Shown here: in pieces, positions 35,640-44,937 of the stretch | Layout: every line of letters starts with the position of its first letter | Position numbering within the stretch: position 1 is the stretch's first letter | Source: Shouchella hunanensis | GTDB lineage: Bacteria > Bacillota > Bacilli > Bacillales > Bacillaceae_D | NCBI RefSeq assembly: GCF_028735875.1 | Contig: NZ_CP117834.1 | Location: 1,352,001-1,416,000 of the forward strand | Direction of reading: 5' to 3' | Length of the DNA: 64,000 nt | Notes under the pieces: generated by a model | Seen by the model: only the letters and a program-made list of their open reading frames with translations | Database searches by the model: none | Told to the model about the DNA's origin: nothing | Translations under genes and position numbers: made by a program

Positions 35640-37082
35640 ATGAACAGCTTGTTAACGAAACACGCTTTTGCTTACTTATTATCGCACGGCATACCTGCCA
35701 TTGTGGGCTTTTTAGGAATCGCTATTTATTCTCGCTTACTTAGTCCCACAGAGTACGGTCATTATGCATTCATTTTTGCAAGTGCAGCAATTGTGAATGC
35801 TGTCTTGTTTGAATGGTTAAAGGTTAGCGTCTTGCGCATTCAACAACAGCACGAATTAGGCCGTGCTTACTATATGACTGTGAAAATCGTATTTCTTTCA
35901 CTGATGCTCATTAGTGCTTTATTTGCACTGATACTGACGTTCGTCTCAACCGTTGCCACCCTCGAACTTGTACTTATTATATTGCTTTTGTCCTGGAGTC
36001 AATCGTGGTATCAACTACACCTTTCTTTACTTCGGTCAGAGTTAAACCCCCTTGGATATGGGAAAGTAGCCTTTGCCCGTTCCGTAATCGGATTGCTATG
36101 TGCAACAATTCTTATTTTCTTTGACTTTGGAGCAACAGGACTTGTTACCGGGTTCATCATCGGCCTACTGCTCTCTGTTTTTCCAATGACCCTGAGGCGC
36201 TTTGGATTAACACTAGCACCGTCCACATTTAACGTCTTATTAGTAAAACAGTTTGCAAGCTATGGTTTGCCATTAACCATTACGTTACTGCTAGGTATTG
36301 TTATCCATCAATCTGATCGATTAATCATTACGGCTATGCTGGGAATGGAGGCTACCGGAAACTATGCCATTGCCTATGATTTAACGGAACAAACCATTTT
36401 TACTTGTATGCTCATTATTAACTTGGCAGCTTTTCCGATTGCTATACGTGCATTTGAACAGAAAGGTGAACGTGCTGCTCATCAACAAGTAAAACGTAAT
36501 ACAGAGATGCTGTTAGCAGTTGGTCTCCCGGTCACAATAGGATTCATTGTCACAAAAGACTTTATCGCAAGCTTTTTTTTAGGCGCTGCTTTTCAAGAAA
36601 CGGCACGCATCCTGATTCCTTATATAGCTGTTGGTGCTTTTCTAAAAGGCATTAAACTATACGCAATTGATACAGTCTTTCACCTTACAAAACAAACAAA
36701 GCTCCAAATCATACCAGTTATTTTAGCCGCCGTCGTCAATGTTGCCTTGACGATCATCCTTATTCCACCATATGGACTTGAAGGTGCTGCTATAGCGACG
36801 GTTTTAGCCTACGCTCTCGCAATTACCATAAGCTGGATTTTGCTCATCATTCAGCGCATTCCCTATCTTTTTCCGTTTAAAGAATTTGTAAAGGTTTTGT
36901 TAGCAAGTGCTGCCATGATCGTAAGTTTACTTCCTTATCATGACGAGAGCGGCTGGGGGATGTTTCTCACACGCGTTTTCATTGGCATTTTCACTTATAG
37001 CCTTGTTTATGCTGCCCTTCACTACTACCAAATTAAAGCATTTATTGAGAATCGAAACGAGAGGAAGAAACGTATATGTTAA
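35640..37082 (+). CDS. Polysaccharide flippase (Wzx/TuaB-like, MOP superfamily)
   Basis: A 480-residue protein with about 14 membrane helices, beginning FAYLLSHGIPAIVGFLGIAIYSRLLSPTEYGHYAF, the typical start of lipopolysaccharide-type flippases including TuaB. Such proteins turn undecaprenyl-linked repeat units from the cytoplasmic to the outer face. It opens the locus and overlaps the next glycosyltransferase gene by seven bases. ATG 35640 is almost adjacent to AGAGGG; TTG 35649 in the same frame is a possible alternative start. Confidence 0.88.
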   Translation: MNSLLTKHAFAYLLSHGIPAIVGFLGIAIYSRLLSPTEYGHYAFIFASAAIVNAVLFEWLKVSVLRIQQQHELGRAYYMTVKIVFLSLMLISALFALILTFVSTVATLELVLIILLLSWSQSWYQLHLSLLRSELNPLGYGKVAFARSVIGLLCATILIFFDFGATGLVTGFIIGLLLSVFPMTLRRFGLTLAPSTFNVLLVKQFASYGLPLTITLLLGIVIHQSDRLIITAMLGMEATGNYAIAYDLTEQTIFTCMLIINLAAFPIAIRAFEQKGERAAHQQVKRNTEMLLAVGLPVTIGFIVTKDFIASFFLGAAFQETARILIPYIAVGAFLKGIKLYAIDTVFHLTKQTKLQIIPVILAAVVNVALTIILIPPYGLEGAAIATVLAYALAITISWILLIIQRIPYLFPFKEFVKVLLASAAMIVSLLPYHDESGWGMFLTRVFIGIFTYSLVYAALHYYQIKAFIENRNERKKRIC

Positions 37083-37882
37083 CAATCATTATCCCTACCT
37101 TAGGAGAACGCAAACAAGAATTTAACCGACTTCTTTCTAGTCTCGAAACACAAACGATGCCTGCGCTTGAACTGATTATTGTTTCGCAAAACCATCATGA
37201 ACTAGTAAGTGAATGGCTGACACCTATTACGATTTCTTATAGGCATATTCGATTACAGGAGAAAGGCTTATCGAAAGCGAGAAATGCAGCCCTACCTTAT
37301 ATAAACGGAGATCTTGTTACGTTTTCTGATGACGACTGCTGGTATCCAAACCATGCAGTCGCCACAGTACATAAGTACTTAAAAAACGACAGCGACGGCT
37401 GTTGCTTTCAGATTTTCGATCCTGAAATGAATGAGACCTACAAGAACTATCCAAAAAAACCATCTTCTACTGTCAATGGCCGAATGTTGTTTCGAAAATC
37501 CTCTATCGAGCTTTTTTTTAAAACCGAAGCCATTGCCTCTTTACGTTTTCATGAGTCATTCGGTCTTGGAAGCCATTACCCTAGCGGTGAAGAGAATTTA
37601 TTTTTACAGCAATTCACAACAGGAAAAAAGCGGCTTGCTTATTATCCTGAAACGATTGTTTATCATCAAAAGCCAACAAAACAATCGAGGCTTTCAGAGA
37701 AACAACTCATTAGTAAGGGCCCTTTGTTTAAAACCATGTACAACACACCTATAGGACTACTTTTACTTACTGCGTTATTCATTAAAAAAGCGGGTTCCAT
37801 TAAGCAACCAGTCAACAGTTATACGAAAGCTGTGAAAGCAATGCTCTCATTTAGCGAACAGCCAGAAAGGGGGACAAAATGA
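37076..37882 (+). CDS. Family 2 glycosyltransferase
   Basis: A 268-residue GT-A-fold enzyme. The N-terminal LTIIIPTLGERKQEFNRLL is the nucleotide-sugar site and VTFSDDDCWYP near 79-89 holds the metal-binding Asp residues. A basic C-terminal segment may touch the membrane. It probably adds one sugar to the lipid-linked repeat of the surface polymer. It overlaps the flippase gene by seven bases and the next transferase by four. Confidence 0.85.
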   Translation: MLTIIIPTLGERKQEFNRLLSSLETQTMPALELIIVSQNHHELVSEWLTPITISYRHIRLQEKGLSKARNAALPYINGDLVTFSDDDCWYPNHAVATVHKYLKNDSDGCCFQIFDPEMNETYKNYPKKPSSTVNGRMLFRKSSIELFFKTEAIASLRFHESFGLGSHYPSGEENLFLQQFTTGKKRLAYYPETIVYHQKPTKQSRLSEKQLISKGPLFKTMYNTPIGLLLLTALFIKKAGSIKQPVNSYTKAVKAMLSFSEQPERGTK

Positions 37883-38961
37883 AAACCATAGCCTTTATTC
37901 TCTATTCATTCGATGCTGGTGGTGTTGAACGGATGACCCTACACCTAGCAGAAAACTATATCAAACGAGGTTACAAGGTTGACCTTGTCGTTATGCATCC
38001 ATCTGGGGAATATACTGATTCTGTTCCAAGTGGGGTATGTATTGTCCCCTTATCAAAAGTGAAAGCTAGAGCGGCATTGCCTGGGCTCATTTACTATTTC
38101 CGTAAGAAGAAACCAGACATTATTTGTTCAGCAAAAGATTATCTAAATGTGCTCGTTATTCTCGCCAAAAAAATAAGTCAATTAAAAGCAACATTGATTG
38201 TGTCTAGCCGCGTTCATCTAAGTGAGCAAGCGAAGCAAGATCCATCTGCGAATCGAACAAAGAAATGGGTATTACGAACCTATCGGTATGCCGATCACGT
38301 TGTAGGCGTTTCCCGCGGGGTATCCTCTGATATTCAAGCCATTGCCCGCTTACCGGTTGTTCATACGATTTATAATCCTGTTATCACAAAATCATTAAGT
38401 GAGAAGATGAATCAGCCTATCCATCATCCATTTTTATCAGATTCGTCTTTACATGTTTTCGTCACAGTTGGCAGACTACATAAACAGAAAGATTATGTAA
38501 CATTACTCCGAGCCTTTGCGCTTGTGCATAAACGCAACCCTCATACGGCGCTTATTCTTGTCGGCGACGGAGAAGAACGTGAAGACTTGGAAACCTTTGT
38601 AGTGACAGCCAAACTACAGAATGCCGTCAGCTTTGTTGGCTACCAACACAACCCTTATCCCTATATGAAGCAAGCAGACGTATTTGTATTATCTTCCTTA
38701 TATGAAGGTTTCGGGAATGTGTTAGTAGAGGCAATGGCCGCTGGGACGCAAATTGTCTCTACCGATTGTCCAAGCGGTCCAAAAGAAATTTTGAAAGATG
38801 GCATGTATGGACACCTTATTCCTGTTGGCAACTATGAAGCATTAGCAATGGCTATGGAATCTGCTCTTTTAAACCCTGTTCCTGCGGAAGCGTTAATTCA
38901 GAGAGCACATGATTTTACCGTAGATACATGTGCAAACCACTATGAAAAACTTTGGCTATAA
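37879..38961 (+). CDS. Family 4 glycosyltransferase (TuaC-like)
   Basis: A 360-residue GT-B-fold enzyme. The N-terminal FILYSFDAGGVERMTLHLAE (residues about 6-25) is the glycine-rich acceptor side. The C-terminal half contains FVTVGRLHKQKDYVTLLRAF near 194-213 and the E-x7-E motif in SSLYEGFGNVLVEAMAAG near 274-291 that binds the nucleotide sugar. It retains anomeric configuration, as GT4 enzymes do. Last gene of the first transcript; a terminator follows at once. Confidence 0.88.
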   Translation: MKTIAFILYSFDAGGVERMTLHLAENYIKRGYKVDLVVMHPSGEYTDSVPSGVCIVPLSKVKARAALPGLIYYFRKKKPDIICSAKDYLNVLVILAKKISQLKATLIVSSRVHLSEQAKQDPSANRTKKWVLRTYRYADHVVGVSRGVSSDIQAIARLPVVHTIYNPVITKSLSEKMNQPIHHPFLSDSSLHVFVTVGRLHKQKDYVTLLRAFALVHKRNPHTALILVGDGEEREDLETFVVTAKLQNAVSFVGYQHNPYPYMKQADVFVLSSLYEGFGNVLVEAMAAGTQIVSTDCPSGPKEILKDGMYGHLIPVGNYEALAMAMESALLNPVPAEALIQRAHDFTVDTCANHYEKLWL

Positions 38962-39010
38962 AAAAACTAGACAGGACAGCTCACGTTAAGAGCCGTTCTG
39001 TCTAGTTTCA
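38962..39010. terminator. Terminator after the family 4 glycosyltransferase
   Basis: Stem AAACTAGACAG / CTGTCTAGTTT with further pairing inside, A and T runs on both sides; ends the first half of the polysaccharide locus and the opposite-strand lipoprotein gene. Confidence 0.85.
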
Positions 39011-39011
39011 C

Positions 39012-39350
39012 TTACGGAAAAACAAGATTATCAAGCTTGTGAATACCGTTTTCCTCTACCCAATCAGCTACATAAAGAAGCTCATCCTCTACTGTATAAC
39101 GGTAAATCCGTTCATCCATTAATACGTAACGCGTTTGTTCATGTTCATATAGCCTTTGCTTGAACGCTTCATACGTCTCAGTATCCATGTCGCTTTCGAC
39201 ACTCGCAAATGACAGAAATTGCTCTTCGGTTAATGTATGTAGATTGTTTCGCAAGTAACTATCCCCCTCTAATGTTGAGCGCACGGTCAGTGTTTGCTCG
39301 CCACACCCTACTAGAAAGAGAAGCGACAGAACGATCATCACCTTTTTCAT
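39012..39350 (-). CDS. Small lipoprotein of unknown function
   Basis: A 112-residue protein with signal peptide MKKVMIVLSLLFLVGC (lipobox LVGC, Cys16) and a mostly hydrophilic remainder rich in Glu, Tyr and Leu (LTEEQFLSFASVESD, VADWVEENGI). No family recognised. It is encoded on the opposite strand in the middle of the polysaccharide locus and splits it into two transcripts. Its start region (39351-39612) also carries the promoter area of the polymerase gene. Confidence 0.7.
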   Translation of the reverse strand: MKKVMIVLSLLFLVGCGEQTLTVRSTLEGDSYLRNNLHTLTEEQFLSFASVESDMDTETYEAFKQRLYEHEQTRYVLMDERIYRYTVEDELLYVADWVEENGIHKLDNLVFP

Positions 39351-39612
39351 TTCAACTCAGCTCCCAGCAAACCATTTCCCTTACTATATCCCGAATGATT
39401 TAAGGAATAAAGAGGACTCATTTTCAATTGTAAAGACGGTTTCTGGCTTTCCAAGAAACAGAATCTTCATTTATCAATACATGCGTCTATTTTCGTTAAA
39501 TTCGTAAATGTCCTTGGCTCCGAATCTTCATTTTTTCTTTAAGAAGCCTTTATAAATAACGTTTCTTACCGTGTTACGATGACGACAGTTCAAACGTGAA
39601 AGGATTCAGACG

Positions 39613-41001
39613 ATGCACTCACTTAACTACACACTCACTCGAAGACAGACTTTACCTATTTATAGCGTCATGACCCTCTATGCCGCTTCTGCTCCCGTTG
39701 CTGTTACAAGTATAGTGCAGCATCTCATACCAATACCCGGTTCTGTTTTGCTTACATTTCTAGCGTTAGCGCTGTTCCTAGTAGCGTTGTTTACAGAGCG
39801 ACAACCGGTTTCCATTACAGAATTGAATCGGATAGGGCTTCTTGTGTGTGGCGCCATTGCGATACCAGCTATTGCTTCGCTCATTGGTGTCGCCTTTGCC
39901 TTGGTCTCCATTCAATCTGTCGAATATACAGCGTACGTGAATCATTCTTTACTCAACAGACTGATTAATCTTTCTTTATACACTGTGTTGACACTCGTTG
40001 TTCTTATCTTTATTCGTAGAGATGTTCAACAAACGAACATATCCCTTCTAAAAGGCTATACAATCGGAACGTTTCTTCTCGCACTCGGAGGTATCTGGCA
40101 GTTTTTACATTTTACGATTGGCTACCCTATGCCCCTGTTCGATACTCGAGCTTATGTACATAGCGTTAACCAAGACGTGCTGTTTAATTTCAGGATCACT
40201 TCTTTTACGGACGAACCAAGCTTTCTTGTACCCTTCTTACTAGATGGTCTCATTATCGGAACACTTATCATGACTAGAAAAACATACGCTTTGTTTGCAA
40301 GTCTGGTCATTCTCGTTTTACTACTCACTTTTTCAATTAGCGGTTATGTGAATGTTGTCGTCATTGGGCTTGTAGCCATGCTATTGCTGTTTACTAGAAA
40401 CATGATCCCAAAGAAAATGATTCTAACGATTATAGGCGGTTTGTTTCTACTCATTACTACCTTATTCCTTTTACTACCACAAGCCTTTATAGCCTTATTC
40501 ATGCCGATTCTTGGCCGGGTTGATGGTCTTTTTGATGTCATGCACCATAGCAGGCTCTACATGCTCGTCTTTCCGTTCGTATGGCTCTTCGACTACTCGT
40601 TCATGAATACACTCTTCGGCTTTGGCCCTGGAAGTTACGATTTCCTAGCACGAACGAAATTTCTTAGTCACCAAGGGGCTGTTAGCGGAACGTCAAACAA
40701 TGTCTTTGTTGATCTCCTCTTTGAACACGGCTTGCTAGGGGGGTTGCTATTCACAATAAGTTTCATTGCAATTTCCTTTTATTTATGGAAAAAGCGCAAT
40801 ATTCACCTTTATTACAGCATCGCATTGATTTTATGGATTCACTTAGGTGTAACAAGCCTATACAGAGCTGATTTTGCCTCACCCCGATTTTGGCTCATCA
40901 TCATGATCGTTGTTGGTTTACTAGAACTTGCTAGACAGAAACGATACTTACCAAATCACGTACCGAACATTTTTCAGAAAGCGAAGGTGACTTCTATATG
41001 A
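39613..41001 (+). CDS. O-antigen polymerase/ligase-like membrane protein (Wzy/TuaE-like)
   Basis: A 462-residue protein with 11-12 membrane segments and a large loop near 180-200 and 295-330. The C-terminal NTLFGFGPGSYDF and SGTSNNVFVDLLFEHGLLGGLLF stretch is typical of O-antigen polymerase/ligase family proteins, including TuaE. It should join lipid-linked repeats outside the cell. An AAGGA site precedes ATG 39613. It overlaps the UDP-glucose dehydrogenase gene by four bases (ATGA). Confidence 0.82.
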   Translation: MHSLNYTLTRRQTLPIYSVMTLYAASAPVAVTSIVQHLIPIPGSVLLTFLALALFLVALFTERQPVSITELNRIGLLVCGAIAIPAIASLIGVAFALVSIQSVEYTAYVNHSLLNRLINLSLYTVLTLVVLIFIRRDVQQTNISLLKGYTIGTFLLALGGIWQFLHFTIGYPMPLFDTRAYVHSVNQDVLFNFRITSFTDEPSFLVPFLLDGLIIGTLIMTRKTYALFASLVILVLLLTFSISGYVNVVVIGLVAMLLLFTRNMIPKKMILTIIGGLFLLITTLFLLLPQAFIALFMPILGRVDGLFDVMHHSRLYMLVFPFVWLFDYSFMNTLFGFGPGSYDFLARTKFLSHQGAVSGTSNNVFVDLLFEHGLLGGLLFTISFIAISFYLWKKRNIHLYYSIALILWIHLGVTSLYRADFASPRFWLIIMIVVGLLELARQKRYLPNHVPNIFQKAKVTSI

Positions 41002-42344
41002 ATGTATGTGTAATTGGAACTGGCTATGTAGGCCTTGTCACAGGTGTATGCTTCAGCTCTCTCGGGCACAACGTTGTCTGTGTTGACCACGATCTCGATA
41101 AAATTAATAGCTTAAGATGCGGTGTTGTGCCAATTTATGAGCCTGGTTTAAAAGAGCTTATGAATAAAAGCACAAAAGCGAACAACCTTATTTTCACTAC
41201 CGATTTAGAAGAAGGGATGAACGAAGCAACGATCATACTAATCGCGGTGGGCACACCTGCAAATAAAGATGGATCTGCCAACTTGACGTATATCAAACGC
41301 GTGGCATTAGAGATTGGTCAATACGTTCGACCAGGTATGACAATCGTAACAAAAAGTACAGTCCCGGTTGGTACAAATAAAAAGATTAAGCAGTGGGTGT
41401 CATTCAGTAGCGGTCACCAACAGTTCTCGATTGCATCATGCCCTGAATTTCTACGAGAAGGGAACGCCATAAAAGACACATTAGAGATGGAGCGTGCTGT
41501 TTTTGGTGTAGAAGATGTTCAAGCCGAGCTCGCTTTACGAGCCTTGCATAAACCCATTAATCCCACAATTATCGTGACAACAATTGAAACAGCTGAAACA
41601 GCAAAATATGCCGCAAATGCCTTTTTGGCCACAAAGATTAGCTTCATTAATGAAGTAGCAAATGTTTGCGAAAGCGTCGGTGCTGATGTAGAAGCGCTTG
41701 CACGAGTTATGGGTCTTGACCACAGAATCGGTACATCCTTCTTAAAAGCCGGGGTAGGCTACGGCGGATCTTGCTTCCCAAAAGATACACAGGCGTTCAT
41801 TCGAATTGCTGCAGAGGCGAATTATCATTTACAGATTGTTCCTGCTGTCGAACGTGTCAATCACGAACAGCGCTACCGCCTTTTAGCGAAACTTAAAAAA
41901 AGCTGCCCCATACTGGCTGGAAAACGAATTGCCATTTTAGGTCTAGCATTTAAGCCACACACCGATGACATGAGAGCTGCTCCTGCACTCGATATTATTC
42001 AAGCCTTACTAAGTGAGCAAAGTAGTACGATTGCTTACGATCCCGTTGCATCAGACCAAGCGAAGCGCTTGCTACCAGATGTCGTTCTTGCTTCTTCTTG
42101 GCAAGAAGCTGTAAAAGAGGCAGATGCGGTTCTAATTTTAACAGATTGGGCTGAATTCAAATCCATTGATTTAGAAGAGCTAAAGGTACTTATGCGTGAT
42201 TCTGTTGTTATTGATGGACGGAATTTATTTCATCCTGAAGAAATGAAACAGCAAGGATTTTATTATGATTCTGTCGGTCGAGCACAGGTTGATGGACGTC
42301 TCGCACCATCACCTTCATTGACAGCTCAAACTGGAACCCATTAG
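40998..42344 (+). CDS. tuaD: UDP-glucose 6-dehydrogenase (Ugd/TuaD)
   Basis: A 448-residue enzyme that oxidises UDP-glucose to UDP-glucuronate with 2 NAD+. N-terminal Rossmann motif CVIGTGYVGLVTGVCFS at about 4-20; the catalytic Cys lies in GVGYGGSCFPKDTQAF near 251-266; the C-terminal UDP-binding domain has LGLAFKPHTDDMRAAPAL near 313-330. UDP-glucuronate is the acidic precursor of teichuronic acid, so its presence shows that the polymer contains uronic acid. tuaD is used by analogy; ugd would be equally valid. Confidence 0.93.
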   Translation: MNVCVIGTGYVGLVTGVCFSSLGHNVVCVDHDLDKINSLRCGVVPIYEPGLKELMNKSTKANNLIFTTDLEEGMNEATIILIAVGTPANKDGSANLTYIKRVALEIGQYVRPGMTIVTKSTVPVGTNKKIKQWVSFSSGHQQFSIASCPEFLREGNAIKDTLEMERAVFGVEDVQAELALRALHKPINPTIIVTTIETAETAKYAANAFLATKISFINEVANVCESVGADVEALARVMGLDHRIGTSFLKAGVGYGGSCFPKDTQAFIRIAAEANYHLQIVPAVERVNHEQRYRLLAKLKKSCPILAGKRIAILGLAFKPHTDDMRAAPALDIIQALLSEQSSTIAYDPVASDQAKRLLPDVVLASSWQEAVKEADAVLILTDWAEFKSIDLEELKVLMRDSVVIDGRNLFHPEEMKQQGFYYDSVGRAQVDGRLAPSPSLTAQTGTH

Positions 42345-42360
42345 AGGAGGCATTTCTGCG

Positions 42361-42741
42361 ATGAGACAAGTGGGATTAAGCGCCCTTGCTTTATTCTTTT
42401 TAAGTGGATTCTTTTTCCTCGATAGCAACAATGCTGATCCTTACCGAGAAAAAGAGGAACCTATTAACCAGCAGGTAGTTGAAGAAATTATCCGCTATCA
42501 TCGTGCAGCTGCATTCGTTATCAATGAAAAGGATACAACGCAGTTCAATCATCACTTCTCACATGAGTTAACCGAAAAAGAAATGCTTTTATTTCGCTCC
42601 ATTGATCACTCAATGGAACCAATGATTACAACACAGCTCAGTCACACCGTCACCTTACGTTGGTCTGACATCGATGTCCATTATGAAAACAGATCAAATC
42701 GCTGGTATATTACATCCGTTTCGGAGGTGCAGTCAGAGTGA
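42361..42741 (+). CDS. Exported protein of unknown function in the polysaccharide locus
   Basis: A 126-residue protein with a hydrophobic N-terminus (SALALFFLSGFFFL, about 7-20) that may be a signal peptide or anchor, then a polar domain that begins with many Glu residues and contains a FNHHFSHELTEKE helix and a beta-rich end (HTVTLRWSDIDVHYENRSNRWYITS). No cysteine for a lipobox. It overlaps the next glycosyltransferase start by four bases and sits where tuaF (a chain-length regulator) would be, but is shorter and not clearly related. Confidence 0.6.
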   Translation: MRQVGLSALALFFLSGFFFLDSNNADPYREKEEPINQQVVEEIIRYHRAAAFVINEKDTTQFNHHFSHELTEKEMLLFRSIDHSMEPMITTQLSHTVTLRWSDIDVHYENRSNRWYITSVSEVQSE

Positions 42742-43487
42742 AGGAACCACTCGTATCCATTATTACGCCCGTCTATAACTGTGAGCGTTATTTAGCAGAT
42801 ACCATTGAGTCCATACTAAGCCAAACGTACGAAAATTGGGAATTATTGCTCATTAATGATGCTTCTCAAGACGGAAGTAGTGAGATAGCCAAACACTATC
42901 AATCTAAGGACCATCGGATTCACCTTTTTCACTTGTCCAGCAATAGCGGCGCGGCTGTCGCTCGTAATCTAGGCTTAACACGTGCTACAGGCAAATATGT
43001 CGCATTCCTTGATGGAGATGACCTGTGGAAACCGCAAAAATTAGCTCGTCAAGTACACTTTATGGAAAAAAACAACTACCTTTTTACGTTTACAAGCTAT
43101 CGAATTATGCGCGAAGATGGCCGGGAGCGACATAAGGTTGTACCTGCTCCTAAACAAGTATCGTATGACAAACTGCTATCAAACACGATTATCGGTTGTT
43201 TAACTGTCATGATTAATCAAGAAGCGTTAGGCAAGCTACAAATGCCAACCATTCGAACAAGACAAGACCTTATGTTATGGCTAGCTATCTTAAAAAAAGG
43301 CCATATCGCCTATGGTATGAACGAAGAACTTGCAGCCTATCGTAAAGTTGGCGGATCCATTTCAAGTAATAAGTGGAAAGCGGCTAAACAAAACTGGCAC
43401 ATATACCGCAAGCATGAGGCACTGCCACTACTTAAATGCTGTTTTATTTTTTGCAGCTATGCGTGGAACGGTGTAAAGAAACTATAA
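42738..43487 (+). CDS. Family 2 glycosyltransferase (TuaG-like)
   Basis: A 249-residue GT-A-fold enzyme. VSIITPVYNCERYL near 6-19, AVARNLGLTRATGKYVAFLDGDDLW near 75-99 (with the metal-binding DGDD) and the TRQDLMLWLAILKKG stretch near 175-189 match the TuaG group of teichuronic acid enzymes. It likely transfers one sugar of the repeat unit. Ribosome binding site GGAGGTG overlaps the end of the upstream gene, whose stop is four bases inside this gene. Confidence 0.87.
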   Translation: MKEPLVSIITPVYNCERYLADTIESILSQTYENWELLLINDASQDGSSEIAKHYQSKDHRIHLFHLSSNSGAAVARNLGLTRATGKYVAFLDGDDLWKPQKLARQVHFMEKNNYLFTFTSYRIMREDGRERHKVVPAPKQVSYDKLLSNTIIGCLTVMINQEALGKLQMPTIRTRQDLMLWLAILKKGHIAYGMNEELAAYRKVGGSISSNKWKAAKQNWHIYRKHEALPLLKCCFIFCSYAWNGVKKL

Positions 43488-43527
43488 CCATTCATAACAC
43501 TAGACGTAGCACAGTGAGGAGAACAAC

Positions 43528-44628
43528 ATGGACTCGTTCATTATTGCATCCCTAATTAGCTTTATCTCCACTATTCTTGTCACACCCTTCATGATTCGTA
43601 TTGCGCACAGGTTCGGTTTTGTCGATAAACCGAACGAACGAAAAGTACATCGAACTGCCATGCCACGTATCGGTGGTGTTGCTTTTATCATTGGTACGCT
43701 TGCTGGCATGCTCTTTTTAACGGATCTTTTTGAAGCCGACGTTCGCACAACATTCTTTATTCTACTTGGCTCTGTTCCGTTACTAATCGTCGGCTTACTA
43801 GACGATCGTTTTATTCTAAAAGCAAGGTATAAACTAGTAGCACAATTACTAACTGCACTAATCGTTGTTAGCTCTGGTTTAACCATTGAATTTATATCCA
43901 TTCCATTTGGTGACCGGCTAGACTTTGGTATTCTTAGCACCGTCATCACGGTTTTTTGGCTCGTAGCCATTATGAATTCGATTAACTTGATTGATGGACT
44001 TGATGGGCTAGCAGCTGGTGTAAGTATTATTGCCTTAGCAACAATGCTTGTTTTAGCGACAGGCAATCCTGCTGCATATGGGTTAGTCTTCGCATTTGGT
44101 GTACCCTTAATCGGTAGCGTCAGTGGTTTTCTCTTCTACAACTTTCATCCTGCAAAACTATTTATGGGGGATACTGGCTCTTTGTTTCTCGGCTATATGA
44201 TTGCCGTTCTATCAATTGTCGGGTTGTTTAAAAGCGTGACGATGATTAGTTTGATCATCCCACTCCTCATTCTTGGTGTTCCTATTATGGATACGTTCTT
44301 TGCGATTATACGTAGGAAGCTCAATCATCAAAACATCGGTTCTCCTGACAAAGGCCATCTCCACCATTGCCTATTAAAAAAAGGATACGGCCATCGGCAA
44401 GTCGTTTTAACCATTTATGGAGTTAGCATCCTCTTTGCTTGTGCGGCACTCTTAATGTCCATGTCTAATTTATGGCTTTCCCTTCTACTCCTATTGATCG
44501 TCACTGTGCTGATCCAGCTTTTCGCAGAAATCATTGGCTTAATTGGGGAGAAACGCCAACCATTATTAAACTTAATAAGGCGGCGATTCAAACGAAAACA
44601 CCCAAAAATGGTCATGCGAAGTAAGTGA
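43528..44628 (+). CDS. tagO: TagO/WecA-type undecaprenyl-phosphate GlcNAc-1-phosphate transferase
   Basis: A 366-residue membrane enzyme with about 11 helices that transfers GlcNAc-1-phosphate from UDP-GlcNAc to undecaprenyl phosphate, the first step in wall teichoic acid and related polymers. Motifs: GLLDDRFILKARYKL near 89-103, NSINLIDGLDGLAAG near 151-165 (the metal-binding Asp residues), KLFMGDTGSLFLGY near 211-224 and DKGHLHHCLLKKGY near 273-286. It ends the locus, 40 bases after the TuaG-like gene, with its own GAGGAG site, and may serve both teichuronic-type and teichoic acid synthesis. Confidence 0.92.
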   Translation: MDSFIIASLISFISTILVTPFMIRIAHRFGFVDKPNERKVHRTAMPRIGGVAFIIGTLAGMLFLTDLFEADVRTTFFILLGSVPLLIVGLLDDRFILKARYKLVAQLLTALIVVSSGLTIEFISIPFGDRLDFGILSTVITVFWLVAIMNSINLIDGLDGLAAGVSIIALATMLVLATGNPAAYGLVFAFGVPLIGSVSGFLFYNFHPAKLFMGDTGSLFLGYMIAVLSIVGLFKSVTMISLIIPLLILGVPIMDTFFAIIRRKLNHQNIGSPDKGHLHHCLLKKGYGHRQVVLTIYGVSILFACAALLMSMSNLWLSLLLLLIVTVLIQLFAEIIGLIGEKRQPLLNLIRRRFKRKHPKMVMRSK

Positions 44629-44648
44629 AGCGGGTGGATCAATTAGAG

Positions 44649-44679
44649 CCAACCCTTTTTAGAAAAGGGTTGGTTTTGT
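44649..44679 (+). terminator. Terminator after tagO
   Basis: Stem CCAACCCTTTT / AAAAGGGTTGG with a short loop, then TTTTG on the plus strand. Confidence 0.85.
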
Positions 44680-44905
44680 AATACGGTAACTATGAATGAA
44701 GAGCTGGACAAATTGTTCAAGTTATGAGGTTTATCGATTTGCTTGTCACCGAGCATGCCACTACAAAGAAAAATAAGGTTAATCCACTATACTTCACGAG
44801 CTTGGATGAATTACAACAGAAAAATGAAGTATCCTCCATTATGTTATGGAACAACTCACGAATCGATTGAATTGCTGCTATTGATGATACAATGTTACAA
44901 GAGGT
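44680..44905 (+). other. Intergenic stretch with a possible decayed coding relic
   Basis: This 226-base gap has no intact gene. On the plus strand an open stretch reads NPLYFTSLDELQQKNEV then SSIMLWNNSRID before a TGA, and the same frame continues with IAAIDDTMLQEVKKQ. An ATG with MNEELDKLFKL lies earlier but hits a stop. It looks like the worn end of a small gene; no family can be named and chance is possible. Confidence 0.2.
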
Positions 44906-44937
44906 AAAAAAGCAGTCTATAGTAGACTGCTTTTTTT
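44906..44937. terminator. Bidirectional terminator before the DUF4179 gene
   Basis: Perfect 14-base stem AAAAAAGCAGTCTA / TAGACTGCTTTTTT with a three-base loop. It overlaps the stop codon of the minus-strand DUF4179 gene. Confidence 0.9.

Noticed and set aside
43500-44066. Minus-strand open frame of 188 codons over tagO
   Set aside because: Although long, it is antisense to the conserved TagO motifs, has Ser/Arg-rich shadow composition and no recognisable domain.
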